Of a stretch of 64,000 nucleotides of DNA, positions 33,652-45,067 are shown one piece after another. Location of the stretch: the NCBI GenBank assembly GCA_963210315.1, contig OY723290.1:992001-1056000 (forward strand), given 5' to 3'. This stretch comes from Rhynchopus euleeides (Eukaryota; Euglenozoa; Diplonemea; Diplonemida; Diplonemidae). Every line of letters starts with the position of its first letter. The first letter of the stretch is position 1. The position numbers were made by a program, and so were the translations under genes. Under the pieces are notes generated by a model, which saw nothing but the letters and a program-made list of their open reading frames with translations, made no database searches and had not been told where the DNA came from.

Positions 33652-35471
33652 TCAGCCATGTGCGAGACCCACCAGGTCTGGCGAGCATGAGAGCGGCGAG
33701 TCTTGTCTCTGCGACCCCGATGTTGGGTTGCTGAGCACCGTCTGTGATCCACTGAAATCCTTCACTCCGCGCAGGTGGTGCGAATCGTAGGTGAAACCTT
33801 GGAACAGGTCTTGCTGGCTCCCACCCAGGCCACGCATCCCTCCGTAATCTCCGACGTTGCCAGGTGCGCTGTCGGGGATGCCTTTGCCAAGGAACTCATC
33901 ATCAACCTGGCTCACGTCGCCGGGGCCGTTCACTGTGGGAGGCAAAGTGGCGTGGAGCGTGCAGAACCCGATGGAATATCCTCGTCCTCGATCCCCCTCA
34001 CAAACACATCACAGTTGATACTGTGAATACCCACCCGCACAAATGCGACCCTTGCATACCTGGAGGAACAAAGGTCGGGATGACCTCCCTGTCGTAGAGG
34101 GCCTTCCAGTCAACAGACGCGAAGAAGGGGTGGTTGAGCACCTCGCGTGGGCCCTCTGCCCCGGTCCCGAGCCTGTGGCGGTGGTATGGTGCGCACATGC
34201 ACGAGGATGCCATCAAGTCACGAGGCAGCACGAGGTGCGGTAGCAACCGTTTGGCGGACAAAACAATATCCTGATCATTTATTGGTATCTACGACCACCA
34301 TCCTGACGTGGAGACGAGCATACACGACGTGGTGCTCAGGGGACTGACATGCCATGGATGACATCAAAAATGGGTTGTCAGGGTAAGCTGTCACCTGACA
34401 TGTCACCCTGACCACCGCGTCGTGTAGTAGAGCGGAGAAACCCCCCCCCCCAACAGGCCGACAGGCAAACGCAGGAGACGGAGTGCATACCTGTGCCCAG
34501 GGTCCCGTGCAAGCAGCTGTATGAGCAAGTCGGTTGCGTGTGGGGTGACGAACTCAGGGATGAAGAGATCCGCATGAAGGATCATGTCGTACATCTCCTT
34601 CGTGTCAGTCGAGTAGAATCTGTGGGGTGGTGTGGCATGAATGGTGCAGGCATGGCTCCTTTTCTGGAGGGGGGGTGTAAAGCATGCACAGCACCACACC
34701 ACACCCCAACGGCAGCAACCCTGCCATCCAACACACACAACCCTCCCCAAACCCCTCCCCCCCGGGCCGAGCACATCACAAAAGACACGCATCAGCATAC
34801 GGAGGGATGCCAACCAACATCTCATAGAGGAGGGTGCCGAAGCTCCACCAGTCGACAGGCTTGCCGTGGCCCTGGTTGAGGAGGATCTCAGGAGCGAGGT
34901 ACTCGGGCGTGCCGCAGAAGGTACGAGTCCGCTCCGATTCACGCAACGCCTTGGACAGGCCGAAGTCTGTCAGCACCACGTGGCCCTCCGCATCGAGCAG
35001 CACATTCTCAGGCTTGAGGTCCCGGTAGATAATCCCCTGGTCGTGGAGGTACTGCAGGCCCAGGGCAATCTCTGCGGCATAGAATCTCGCCCGCTCCTCG
35101 CTGAAGCGCTTCTCCTTCTTCAGGTGGGAGAACAGCTCGCCCCCGTTAGCGAAGTTCATAACAAGGTACAGCTTCTCTTGTGTCTGGAAGGCATAGCGCA
35201 TCTTCACGAGAAAGGGGTGATCGGCCTGCCCGAGCACCGCACGTTCGGTCCGGGTGTGCTCCACTTCGTCCCGCTCGATAAGCATGTTTTTGTTCAGGAT
35301 CTTCATCGCTAGGAACTCCCCCGTGCTTTTTTGCCGGACGAGCAGAACCTGCGCGTAGTTCCCCTCCCCGATCTTCTGCAGCATCTGGAAGTCATCCTTC
35401 CCCATCTTGGCATCCTTCCCATCCTTCCGCTGCGGCCCTATTTGGCCCGTCTTCGAGCTCTTGCCCCCCAT
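33652..35471 (-). CDS. AGC-family Ser/Thr protein kinase, likely N-myristoylated
   Basis: Four exons (34801-35471, 34491-34619, 34060-34172, 33652-33932) give 397 residues with all phases consistent. Every intron starts GTATGC and ends CACAG. The N-terminus MGGKSS fits the N-myristoylation pattern (MGxxxS), suggesting membrane attachment. Visible kinase motifs are the glycine loop (IGEGNYAQV), the VAIK-type lysine (AMKI), YRDLKPEN, DFGLSKA, activation loop TRTFCGTPEYLAPE and DWWSFG. The AGC-specific 'HRLG' and a C-terminal hydrophobic motif (DLFQGFTY) follow, though no phosphorylatable residue equivalent beyond the Thr is certain. It is most like PKA/PKG/SGK/Akt-type kinases without a PH or cyclic-nucleotide domain. 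The stop at 33652 lies about 45 residues after the hydrophobic motif. A further intron there cannot be excluded. Confidence 0.9.
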
Positions 35472-36337
35472 TTGGGCAACTCAAAGCCTCCCCGAGACCC
35501 TCTCCGAAAGCTCGCCTGCCTACCGACCTACCCCACCCCACCCACCACCTCTGCCGCGAAAGGTTCCGCAGCCTGCCTTGACCTATCCCTCTGTCGGGTG
35601 GTCGTGTTGTGTGCACTGCCTCTACGCTTTAGGGGCAGTGCGTCAGTACGGCAACAGTGTGTGCCGCTGTCCTGTGTATGCCTCTGGGATGATGAGGGTG
35701 TCAGGGTGAAGGGTGGTGGTGGTGGTGGTGGGAGTGGTTTGGGCCCAGCAGAACGAGGCTTTATCATCGAAGGAGGGGGGTGGGTGGGTGGGTGGGCACT
35801 GTTGCGAGCCGTTATGTTAGGGCGGTGGCCAGGTCAGGCCACCGCCAACGGTCCTGGCCTGAGAGGCGTGTACCCTGCTGTCTGCACCGCAGTCCTGCAA
35901 GAAAGGAAAGCAGACACGCGTCAGACAGGCTGACAACACACATTCTGGCCACCGGGCTCAGCTCGACCGCGTGGAAATGCGACCAGGCGAAGCCCTTGTT
36001 CCATCACTTACTCACTGCACTGCACCCACCTACCGCTCCTGGGCTAAGCGGGGTTACAAAAAGCTGTGAAAAACACTGGGCAGGCTTGAGGCACGACAAG
36101 GCGCCAGTATCACAGACGGACGCAGAACAACGCACACAGCAACCCTCTGTGAATGTGTTTCTTTGAAGCTTTGGCAAAACCGTCAAGCCAGAGTCCCCGA
36201 GGCAGGCCCAACCCAGGCGACAGGCAGGGGGCCAACGCACGTCGCATCTCCCCCCCCCCCCTCTCTCGGACAAAGCCACCACAAGGAAAGCCGAGAGGGG
36301 GTGGCCCACACAGAGCACAACAGCCCACCCGAGGCTC
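35472..36337. other. Intergenic between kinase and coiled-coil genes
   Basis: No gene recognised. A perfect 10-bp hairpin (GGCGGTGGCC-AGGTCA-GGCCACCGCC) occurs at 35821-35846, beyond the kinase start. Confidence 0.5.
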
Positions 36338-37447
36338 TCATTTTCGAGGCCCCATTCCAGGGCTCACAGCTTTGGGCGAGCCTCTGCTGACCAGGCCGGG
36401 TGACTGTGTGGCGCCGTAGTGCATGCCAGCGTCATCCCCTTTGGCGGGGGAGCTGGCGGCAGCCCTGCTGGGATTGGGCCTCCCTGAAGGGGCTGTCATG
36501 GGGCGGTGTGGCGGCATGGAGGCGCCGTGGAAGAGGTTTGACACGAAGAAGCCCTGCCGCTGCATCCGCAGGGTCTGCTCCCGCTGGAACTCCCTGTTGT
36601 GGTACTCCTTGACAAACTCGAAATCCGCCTCCCGCCTCTCTTTGATGGTCTGCGCGATGCCATTCGCCTCCTTGCGCCAAGCGTCGCGCTGCTTCTGCAG
36701 CTCCTCGTCTCGCCGCTCCTCCAGCTGCACCTGCCGCTTCTTCTGCGCCTCAACAAGCTCCTTGATGTCGGTGCTCAACGTCTCCTGTGCATTCTTCATG
36801 CGGCGCTTCTGGATATTCTCCTTCCGCTTCTGCACCGCCTTGTCCTGCCGCGCCATATCCCGCTTCACCTGCACGGTGGTCTCCACGCTGACATACATCT
36901 GCTTCCTCCCAATAGCAGCACGCCGCTTCAGCTCCAGGACATTCTCCTGCCGCTGCTGCTCCTGTTCCTCCCTGTCACGCTTCCATAGCCGGCGCTCTAT
37001 CTCGAACAGCTTTTTCCGAGCAAGGAGCTCGCGCTCGTGGTGGATGCGCCGGTCCTGCAGGGCCTTTGTGCGGCGCACCTTCGCCTCGGTGCGGTCTTTC
37101 AGGATCTGTGCCGCGTAGTCCTGCCTCCTTTTGTCGATCTGGGCCTGCAGCTCCCTCTCCTGGTCCTTCCGCTGGGTGAGCATCTTGTCCGCCAGCAGAG
37201 ATTTGAGCTCCATCGCCTGCAGGCGGTTGGCCTTCCGCTCCTTCGCCTCGTTCTCCAGCATGGCGTTGAGGCGCTCCGCCTCGAAGGCACGCTCCTTTGC
37301 CTGCATCAGCTTGTTCTGACGCCAGGCCTGCTGCGCACGCCGGGTGTACTCACGGATCGCCTTCTCGCTGTCGTTCGCCCCCAGCCCCGTGGTCCCCTTC
37401 CCCAGAGGGACAAGCTGGTACTCAGCATCGTCATCCGAGTCGAACAT
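36338..37447 (-). CDS. Coiled-coil protein, function unknown
   Basis: One exon, 369 residues from the ATG at 37447 (MFDSDDDAEYQLVPLGKG). I chose it because the preceding in-frame sequence is Pro/His low-complexity. Residues ~30-310 are almost entirely charged alpha-helix (Lys/Arg/Glu/Gln with spaced Leu/Ala), a long coiled coil. The C-terminal ~60 residues are Pro/Ser/Gly-rich and probably disordered. The composition recalls trichohyalin-plectin-homology-type ciliary proteins (CFAP45, CFAP53, MNS1), but I see no diagnostic motif. Treat a ciliary or cytoskeletal role as a guess. No introns. The stop lies about 870 bases from the kinase start. Confidence 0.7.
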   Translation of the reverse strand: MFDSDDDAEYQLVPLGKGTTGLGANDSEKAIREYTRRAQQAWRQNKLMQAKERAFEAERLNAMLENEAKERKANRLQAMELKSLLADKMLTQRKDQERELQAQIDKRRQDYAAQILKDRTEAKVRRTKALQDRRIHHERELLARKKLFEIERRLWKRDREEQEQQRQENVLELKRRAAIGRKQMYVSVETTVQVKRDMARQDKAVQKRKENIQKRRMKNAQETLSTDIKELVEAQKKRQVQLEERRDEELQKQRDAWRKEANGIAQTIKERREADFEFVKEYHNREFQREQTLRMQRQGFFVSNLFHGASMPPHRPMTAPSGRPNPSRAAASSPAKGDDAGMHYGATQSPGLVSRGSPKAVSPGMGPRK

Positions 37448-37970
37448 TACCGACACCGCCTCGAAGGCGGTGGGGTTGCACCCTGTGCACCCTGTGTGTG
37501 AGGATGGCGTGGCTGGGGGTGGGGGTGTGTGTGTGTGTCGTTCCTGCAGAGAAGAGAGCTGCATAACTCGGCACAATGCTGTCCTTTCACTCAACTCAAG
37601 GGGGAGGCTGGGGTGGGGGAGGTGAGGAGGCGGTGGTGGGTCAGATCCGAGCTGACCCCGATGGGATATTTTTGTCGGACCCACGAGGGTGACTCCCAAC
37701 AGCTGATGTCAGCAGCATCTGGCGCTGCGCGACACAAATGGGTTTTCATTTTTTTCGTTTCGGGAGAGGTGCGGGGGGGGGGGGGGACGGGAGGGGATAT
37801 TTTTGTGTTCAGTTCATCACCACCCCACCACCACGCAGGCACAAAGAGCCATTCGGGGGTGGGCCTGGCACACACACTCCATCTCACGCATCTATGCCTT
37901 TGGACAGCCTCCCTCAGGACTGCCGTCCGCATCGGCACCCCCCTGAGTATGCCATAGAGATGAACGGAGG
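37448..37970. other. Intergenic, 5' of the coiled-coil gene
   Basis: About 520 bases to the 3' end of the uL24m gene. It contains a G-run (37772-37785) and no recognised feature. Confidence 0.5.
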
Positions 37971-40536
37971 CTAGGGCGTCGGGCCCTCGGGCTCTTCACC
38001 AGTCGAACTGCCTGCTTCCGGGAGGTCATGCGCAGCGGAGTCGAGCCCATCGTCATGCTGCGACGCGTGCATCTCCGCCATCACACCCGACATATGCCCG
38101 AAGCGGTTGTCGAATGTGTCCAGCTCGTCACGGCGCTTCTCCACAGCAGGCTTCCACCCGATGTAGGTGTCCTTCTGGTGCTGATCGCCCTGCCCAATCT
38201 CCCACTGCTCGCGCATGGTGGACTCAATCTCGAGAGCCTCCTGGATGTATTCGAGAGGCTTCATCTTGAAAGTCTTGGAGATCTTGTAGTGCCCCTTCGA
38301 CTTCGCGATCTGGCGCGCCTTGATAGACATCGCAGCACTCTCAAACCTGTCACGCACCTCCTTCGAGAGCATGAGCTTCACACCACGCTGCGTGGTGCGC
38401 GCCCAGCGAGAATAGAGGGATTCGACATCCGTTGGACGGCGGTCATGCTTCAATTGGAAGCGTGCGCCTCTGCGCAGCTCACGGTAGAGCTCCTGCTCTG
38501 CTGTGAAGTCAGGCATCTTGCCTGCAGGGGGGCGGCTCGCAATGCGCAGGCCTGCAACCTCATCCAGAAGCCACGGCTCCTCCTGCTCGACACGCTCGTA
38601 CACCTTCTGGAGGGCAAGCTGGTAGGTGTTGTATTGGAACTCCTTCTTCTCTGCAGCAAGGCCATCCCGCAGCACCTTGTCCTTCGTGTGCAGCCTGTGT
38701 GTTTGAGAGAAAAAAAATGCATGCGGGGTTCCTTTGAAAGGGGGAGAAACAAAATGAAGAGAACAACGGGCTCGACAAAAAAAGGAGGGGGATATATAAT
38801 TTTGCGGTTGCAATGGACGGGAGGGGCGAAGCCGGTGGTGAAGGGGGGTCATGTATACTGAAGTAGAAGCAGAAGGAAGTGGCAGGGGATGGAGGGTGGG
38901 TGGGGTGCAGGAGAGGGGGGGTGGATGGGGGCGGCGGGGTGGGGGTGGGAGAGGGGCATACTTCTTGAGCTCACCAACGAACCAGTTCTCCAGGGCCTTC
39001 AGCTTCACCAGGGCCATCTGGTTCACCTCGCCAGCAATGTTGCCTGTTCGGAGGGAGGGTGGGGTGTACGTCGGGCGTGGGGGTGACGTGACTTTGCAGA
39101 AAGAGCTCGTGAAAGCTCGGAAAAACGGATCGTGTGAGGGCAGTGCTGGGGCCTGACAGGGCACCCACCCCCCACCTTCCCCCACCGCATCCCACGGCTG
39201 GCACCAAGCGTCCTCCTGGACTTGCTTCAGCTCGGGGCATACCTCCCTCCAGGGTTTTGAGCTCTGCAATATCGACCGGGGTGTCCTTGAAACCATCACC
39301 TGCGGATTCTGCATTCTTCTTGACTGTGGAGGGGGTGTGTTGTGTGTGCGCACGGTGGATGAGCAGGTGTTAAGATGATCCTGCACAGGAGCATAGTTGT
39401 TTACTACATTGTGTGGGCAAATCATCACGCATCATTCAGGTTTCAAACGCAGGTGTGCCCTTCACACCATGTCGCAACTGTGTCAACACGCTTTCTTTTT
39501 GCAACCACTTTTGGTTTCTTGTGAGACAACCCTACCTTTCCTTCGCATTGCTAGAGAGCCCCTTCCCACGGGGCAATACTCATTTGAACCCTTTCCCGTT
39601 CTATCCCCCCCTCACTGCATGCGGCGGCAGGTGGCAGCGCAGGACCGGAGTCCAACATACCTTCTTCCTCAGGGACTGGCACGATCGTCCCTGTGGCTTT
39701 GCTGACTCGTGATCGTTCGACGACACCGGTGACGGGGTCTTCGAGCTCCATCCATTCCACATCGGCAGGCTGGTCGATGTGCGGGTCAATAAGGCGGACT
39801 TCTGTGTAGTCCACCCAGTCCTCCCTGAAGGACGATATCCTCTGCCCAGAGGTGGGGTCCTCAGATTCCGCCCGTATCAGACGCGCGCCCTCGACCTTCA
39901 CCTTCATTGCAGAGTAAAACACGTCAGCGAGCCTCCCGCGAGTGCCCACATCAGCTCCGCTGATGATCTCCACGACATCTCCGGGGAAGAAAGTCCAATT
40001 TTTCTGCAAATAAAAATATGAGGTGAGGGTGGTGGTGGGGGAGGGCTGTCAAAAGGAGCTACGTTCCAACGAGTTCCCACACACTTTGTCTCTCAGATCC
40101 ATCGAGACAAACGAACGTATCTCGAGGGTCTTTTCCAGAGCGTATTAGCCATGACACTTTCAGAGCAGGAACCAGGCATCCACGGTGAGCTTTTACGAGG
40201 CAAGGCGCAAATGGAAGATATGCGACACATCTGCTGATGACATACTTGCTCAATCCGTGGTGTGTGGGGTGCTTCCTGCCACCTGTGTTTCAACAGCTGC
40301 CGGTACATTCCCATTGACAATCCTCGCCGCTCCCATGTACGATCTTCATCGATCGCTTGGCCACCAAAATACTCGTCATACGGCTGTCTGTGAACTGTGT
40401 ACATCCAATGTGTGTCTGGGGCAGCCTTACCGACCCATGTGTCCATGTGTCTTCGCTGCTGTGCAAGACGTGTTGTCCGGCTGCTCATCCCAGCCGCAGC
40501 TTGGGCAGCCGCCGCTGTTTGCAGCGATGGGATCAT
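37971..40536 (-). CDS. MRPL24: Mitochondrial large-subunit ribosomal protein uL24m with long C-terminal extension
   Basis: Five exons (40246-40536, 39661-40003, 39243-39323, 38962-39043, 37971-38694) give 506 residues. Donors are GTATGT or GTATGC and acceptors end in AG (three of them ACAG); phases match at all four joins. Residues ~100-210 form the L24 core: a KOW motif ('FFPGDVVEIISGADVGTRG'), then 'VRLIDP' and 'RVSKATGTIVPVPEE', matching mitochondrial L24 rather than cytosolic L26. The ~100-residue N-terminus is basic and suits mitochondrial import. ATG at 40599 is an alternative start. The last ~270 residues are a helical, charged extension absent from bacterial L24. Such extensions are common in protist mitoribosomes. 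Acts in the mitochondrial large ribosomal subunit. Confidence 0.85.
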
Positions 40537-42154
40537 TGTGACCCCACTATCCCCCGCCTGGCCCTGCAGATGTATGGTGTGGTTGTGGGTGAACACCATG
40601 TGCCCGAACTGGTGATGCACATTTTGAACTCATGTGATCAAGGCTGCAACAGCAAACAACCCAACACAATATCCTCCATGCATTGCAATCCAGCGAACAG
40701 CCAAAATGACATCAGGGGCGGGGGGTACTGTGCGGCGCAGCTCAGTTCCGTGGTTGCTGGCTAGATGCTGGTCGGCCGACTGAGCCCCAAGTCGGTATCA
40801 GAGGGTGCTGCCCATAGTCAGCATGCAAGACACCCTACATGCCTCTGAATCACATTACAATCATGCACAGGCATCAACACAGAGAAAACGCATCAAAATG
40901 AGGTCACAAGCAGGGATCCGCTAGCGGCAGCTAGAGACCAGCTGCACGTGAAGCACACACGATGTGTAGTATAGAGACACCGAGAAGCACCTATGTGGGT
41001 CGCACTAAGCAAACTCAGATACGACTTCCGCTGCCTCAAAGGGGTGCTTGCACTCCCACCGAGCCTCGCAGACCGCACGACTGACAGACACAACCATGTG
41101 AATCTTTGCAGCGGAACACACAGGGCGAGCGCCTGCTCTTGTGACAAATCAATCATGTGCTGTGCCTTCCAACCCCTCCCCGCCCTGCTCGGTCAGTCAA
41201 TCCTGACATCGAGACGAACAGTCACAATATGACCAGAAGGCGGTGCGCTGCAGTGGTACAGACACGATCTTGATTTGCACACCAGCCTTGGAAAAGGCTG
41301 GAATCGGGGAACCCCACCACATCCCGCCTGCAGGCCACTTTGGGCGGGTGAGGTTTACAACAACCCCGCATACATGGGCTTTGAATCGTGATCGATCAGG
41401 AATGGGGTGTTGAATATCATCCCACACATTGACTCTCAGTGAAACACTCCCACCCCAAACCCCCCCCCCCCACTGACCCTATGTCCGACCAAACGGAGTA
41501 CCACCTGTCTTGTTCGGACAGCACAAAAAAGGAACACCTCTTCTGAAGAGAAACTCTTCTCAAAGCTATGCGGAGATGATGGAAGATGGCATGGTCCTGT
41601 GTAGAGACAGAACGAAAAGGCCTTTTTTTTAACAAACATCATGCAGCACCAGCAACACGGGATCCAACCTTTTGAAGCAGGGTTGGGTGTGGGGAGGAAT
41701 CACGCGCAGGGGGTCTTTTGAGATAACTCGGGATCTTTGCGGGGGTGGGCATTCAGGGGTTGGTTTAACCCTTGCCACCAGGCACGGAGCGGGGAGAGGG
41801 GATATGGGCGAAATAGAGTAAAAACAAAATGCAACCCGGTGAATCAGAAGAGAGAGCGGGGACAGCGGCAGTTGGTGTTCATCAAACGCTGAACACCCCA
41901 TGGTGAATCCAGAATAATATACCGCGGTTTGACCCCCCCCCCCCCGACACAGGTGAAGGAGGCGAAACAGCACCCCCTGAAATACATCTTTGCAGCAACC
42001 CGACCACCAAAAGAATTTGCTGCGACCCAGCCTCCTGTGAAGAATGCTGCCCCCCATACACACACGTTGCGCAACCCCCCCCCCCCCCCCAACAACCATA
42101 ACCTGCCGCGCTTTGTCCGCACAACACCGCCCTCCCCACCCACACCCCAAAGTG
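40537..42154. other. Intergenic between uL24m and channel genes
   Basis: 1.6 kb, no gene recognised. C/G-runs lie at 41460-41472, 41934-41945 and 42077-42091. The last two bracket imperfect repeats rich in 'ctttgcagcaacccgaccac'-type words. Confidence 0.5.
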
Positions 42155-45067
42155 TTAGAGATCCGAGAAGGCAACCGCATGTGGCGGAAGCTTTGGTGAG
42201 CGGGGGGACGTCGTGTGGTCCACAAGGCTCGACGGCATAAGGACAGGCGATGCAGGGCTCGGCGCATGTCGCACCGATCTCGGCGACGAATGCTTCGACC
42301 GGGGTAAAGAGTTTCGGGAATTGAACGACCTGTGGAAGTGCTCCTGCAAGCTCCCTGCCATGGGTGGATTTCGCGAGACGGGCCCCACCGCACTGCCCGT
42401 GCTGTCGGTGGTGTCGCCGTTGCTACGGCTGTTCTCAGACTCCCCGGTCTCGCCCGACACATGCCGGTGGTGTATCTCGGAATCACGGCTCCTCAGAGAA
42501 TTCTTACTGGCAAACGGCTGCCTCACAGAGACATTCGAACTATGCCTCCATCTCCGTGGAGACTGATCCGAACACGTGCTACCTGCACTGAAGTCACGCA
42601 CCAACGTGTCTTCCCGGGGTGAGGAAGATCGACCCGTTTCGCGAGGTATTTTCACCGACAGGCCCAGCCTCGGGCAGGATCGGGGGGACGCGTTGGAGGC
42701 AGTCGATACAGATCGTCGGGGGAGGCTGCCTGTGCTCCCATGCGGGCTGCTCTGCTGGCTGAACAGAAACAGTCCAGGCGAGATGCCGTCATCCTCCAGC
42801 AGCTGGCTCCTTGAGGCGCTGGCCACCCTCTCAGGGGCCCAGATATCCGTCACCACCTCCTGTGCGTCGTTCTTCTTGAAGTGGATGCGGTTCGCCGTGA
42901 ATGTGGAGGACACCGAGTTGCCCCCCCTGAAGGAGTCGGATGGTGCGCTGTCGGTCTTCGAGAGGTACCCTGTCCCAACACAGCTCTCAGCCAGCGAAAA
43001 GGACAGCCTTGCTGCGGTGCGCACGTTATGCCCGATCAACACTGCCAGGCTTGGGAAATCTGAAGCAACTCTCTCAAACGCCTCCTTGGTTAGGATGAAC
43101 AGCATCGCCGCTGTGGCTGTGGTGACGCGCACAGCTCTGCTCACCTCCGCGATGAGGGCATTCTCCCCGAAGTGGTTCCCCGCCACCAAAATCTCTGCCA
43201 GGGATCCGTCAGGCTTGTAGACGCAGAGCTGCCCCGACTGAACAAACAGAGCCTCGCAGCCGATATCCCCTATCTTGATGATCTCGATATTCGGCAGGAA
43301 GATCTTGGGGACCAGCTCCAGCATGAGCCGCTCCATGATGTCCGTGGAGAGGGTGCGGAAGAAGGGGACCTCGGAGAAGGTGTTCACTGCCATCTGCCTG
43401 TTTACCTTGTCGAAGAGGGAGTCCGGTAGGTCGTCTAGGATTGAGGTGTTACCGACAGTTCCGGCGACGTTGAACACATGGCGGTAGTATTTTCTGCATT
43501 CTTCGTGGAGGGTGTCAGGCATGTTGAGTGCCGAGAGGGCGTCATTCACCTCATCCAGCTTCCGCGAGAGCCTCGACTCAGCACTGTTGAATGACCTGTC
43601 GTTGATATAGGTTGTCACAGTCCCGAGAAGCATGGCGTAGATGGATATCCCACAGAAGGCCACAAACATCATCAGAATAACCTGGTCGTCTGTCTCTGGG
43701 TAGTGCCCCGTGGTTCCATATCCGCACAGGTGTTTGAGAGACCAGTCGAGCCCGATGAGGTAGTAATCGAAAGGCGTCTTGGTGGAGGTGCGGTCCTCTG
43801 CGGCAATGAGGGCTCTGGGGAAAACGTCGCGCACATTCAAATCCACGTTATATCGCCCGGCACCCGCAATGCTGTGGGGGGGCTGCAGGTTGAGGACAAG
43901 GTAGGATGTGTTGGTGCTGAGTGGGTCCTGCATGCAGTAGTACCATGCACAGGAGCCGATGTGCATCAGGCCGAAGAGCACCATGGCGTTCTCAACAAGG
44001 CGCACCACCAAGGGGGAGACTTGGTGCTTTGAAGAGAGCTGGCCCACGACAAGCTCGAAGCGTGGGCCCAGGGTCAGGATCGCACCCACGCGCAGCAGGC
44101 GGATGCGTGGGTCACCGCCGGCAAGCAGCCACGTCAGGGGGCTGAGAGGTGCCTTGCAGCACATCAGGGCCAGGAGGCGGAGGAGTTGGTTGGGGTGGTC
44201 GAGGAAGCGGTGGTCCATGGTGCAGGCGTGCTCCTCTAGGTTTCTTACGACGTAGCGGTCGGCCAGGTACAGTATGATGTGAAGCAGGTCAAACGCCACC
44301 TCCGTGGTCAGCCAAGCAGCCCCGGCAGAACCGGGAACAGAGGCATCGGAGGCAAAGGACCACCTGAAGGTTGACAGCAGAAAATCCGAGAAGACCAACC
44401 CGATGGTCAGCATATTCGAGAGGAAGAACAGGGCCTTCAGGCGCTTCTCCAGGCTCCCGTCAACGCCGCTGTTCACCAGCTCCTCCTCTCTGTTGCCCCC
44501 GAAGTCATCATCCGGGAAGTACTTCGAATCCTCCACACAGGAGGGCCCCATCAGGTGGACAAGGCCCTGTGCGTGCATCATCGCAAGGGACCTGCGCTGC
44601 ATGGCCTCTGTGGTGGTGCGGCGGATTTCATCGGGCTTTGAAACACCCGACCCTCCCTGTGCATTCGTGTTGTCCAGCACACCCTGCTTGGTCTCAGCAT
44701 CCTCGGAAAACTTACTCACGTCGTGTAGCGGCAGCTGCTCGAAAGCGAGCGAATTTTCTGAGCTGAGCAACCCATCCAAGGCTGGGTGCACCAGCAATGT
44801 CGACTGGCGCCTCAGATGTGGCGTCGTGGGTGCCACACAGTGCGTCGAATGCGCGGACATTGCAGCAGAATTCCGGCGCGAGTGCTTCCTCTCCAGCACA
44901 CGCACCTGATCTTCGGGAGTGGGTTCGAGGATGTTCTTCTTGTATTGGAAAGCAGACATGCACGGTTCGTGGGGCCCCTTCGGGGTGATCGCAGCCCCTG
45001 AGGAGAACTCATCGCTGCCGATGAAATACTTCTCGGGCGCCGAGCTCTTTCTCTTCTGATCAAACAT
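42155..45067 (-). CDS. CNG/HCN-type cation channel with cyclic-nucleotide-binding domain
   Basis: One exon, 970 residues from the ATG at 45067 (MFDQKRKSS). The N-terminal ~200 residues are soluble and Ser-rich. Six membrane segments follow: S1 ~209-233, S2 ~252-272, S4 ~320-340 with only a few arginines (DPRIRLLRVG), S5 ~355-378, pore and S6 ~462-488. The selectivity filter reads CGYGTTG (about 448-454), a K+-type GYG. After the C-linker comes a cyclic-nucleotide-binding fold (~575-675) with the phosphate-cassette pattern 'HFGENALIAEVSRAVRV'. The C-terminal ~290 residues are Ser/Arg-rich and probably phosphorylated. Likely a plasma or ciliary membrane channel gated by voltage and/or cAMP/cGMP. 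The weak S4 suggests limited voltage sensing. Confidence 0.9.
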   Translation of the reverse strand: MFDQKRKSSAPEKYFIGSDEFSSGAAITPKGPHEPCMSAFQYKKNILEPTPEDQVRVLERKHSRRNSAAMSAHSTHCVAPTTPHLRRQSTLLVHPALDGLLSSENSLAFEQLPLHDVSKFSEDAETKQGVLDNTNAQGGSGVSKPDEIRRTTTEAMQRRSLAMMHAQGLVHLMGPSCVEDSKYFPDDDFGGNREEELVNSGVDGSLEKRLKALFFLSNMLTIGLVFSDFLLSTFRWSFASDASVPGSAGAAWLTTEVAFDLLHIILYLADRYVVRNLEEHACTMDHRFLDHPNQLLRLLALMCCKAPLSPLTWLLAGGDPRIRLLRVGAILTLGPRFELVVGQLSSKHQVSPLVVRLVENAMVLFGLMHIGSCAWYYCMQDPLSTNTSYLVLNLQPPHSIAGAGRYNVDLNVRDVFPRALIAAEDRTSTKTPFDYYLIGLDWSLKHLCGYGTTGHYPETDDQVILMMFVAFCGISIYAMLLGTVTTYINDRSFNSAESRLSRKLDEVNDALSALNMPDTLHEECRKYYRHVFNVAGTVGNTSILDDLPDSLFDKVNRQMAVNTFSEVPFFRTLSTDIMERLMLELVPKIFLPNIEIIKIGDIGCEALFVQSGQLCVYKPDGSLAEILVAGNHFGENALIAEVSRAVRVTTATAAMLFILTKEAFERVASDFPSLAVLIGHNVRTAARLSFSLAESCVGTGYLSKTDSAPSDSFRGGNSVSSTFTANRIHFKKNDAQEVVTDIWAPERVASASRSQLLEDDGISPGLFLFSQQSSPHGSTGSLPRRSVSTASNASPRSCPRLGLSVKIPRETGRSSSPREDTLVRDFSAGSTCSDQSPRRWRHSSNVSVRQPFASKNSLRSRDSEIHHRHVSGETGESENSRSNGDTTDSTGSAVGPVSRNPPMAGSLQEHFHRSFNSRNSLPRSKHSSPRSVRHAPSPASPVLMPSSLVDHTTSPRSPKLPPHAVAFSDL

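Noticed and set aside
33219-33752. Minus-strand 177-codon frame following the kinase
   Set aside because: It overlaps the last kinase exon in another frame and has some protein-like stretches, but no start context, family match or splice model. It is better treated as 3' flank.
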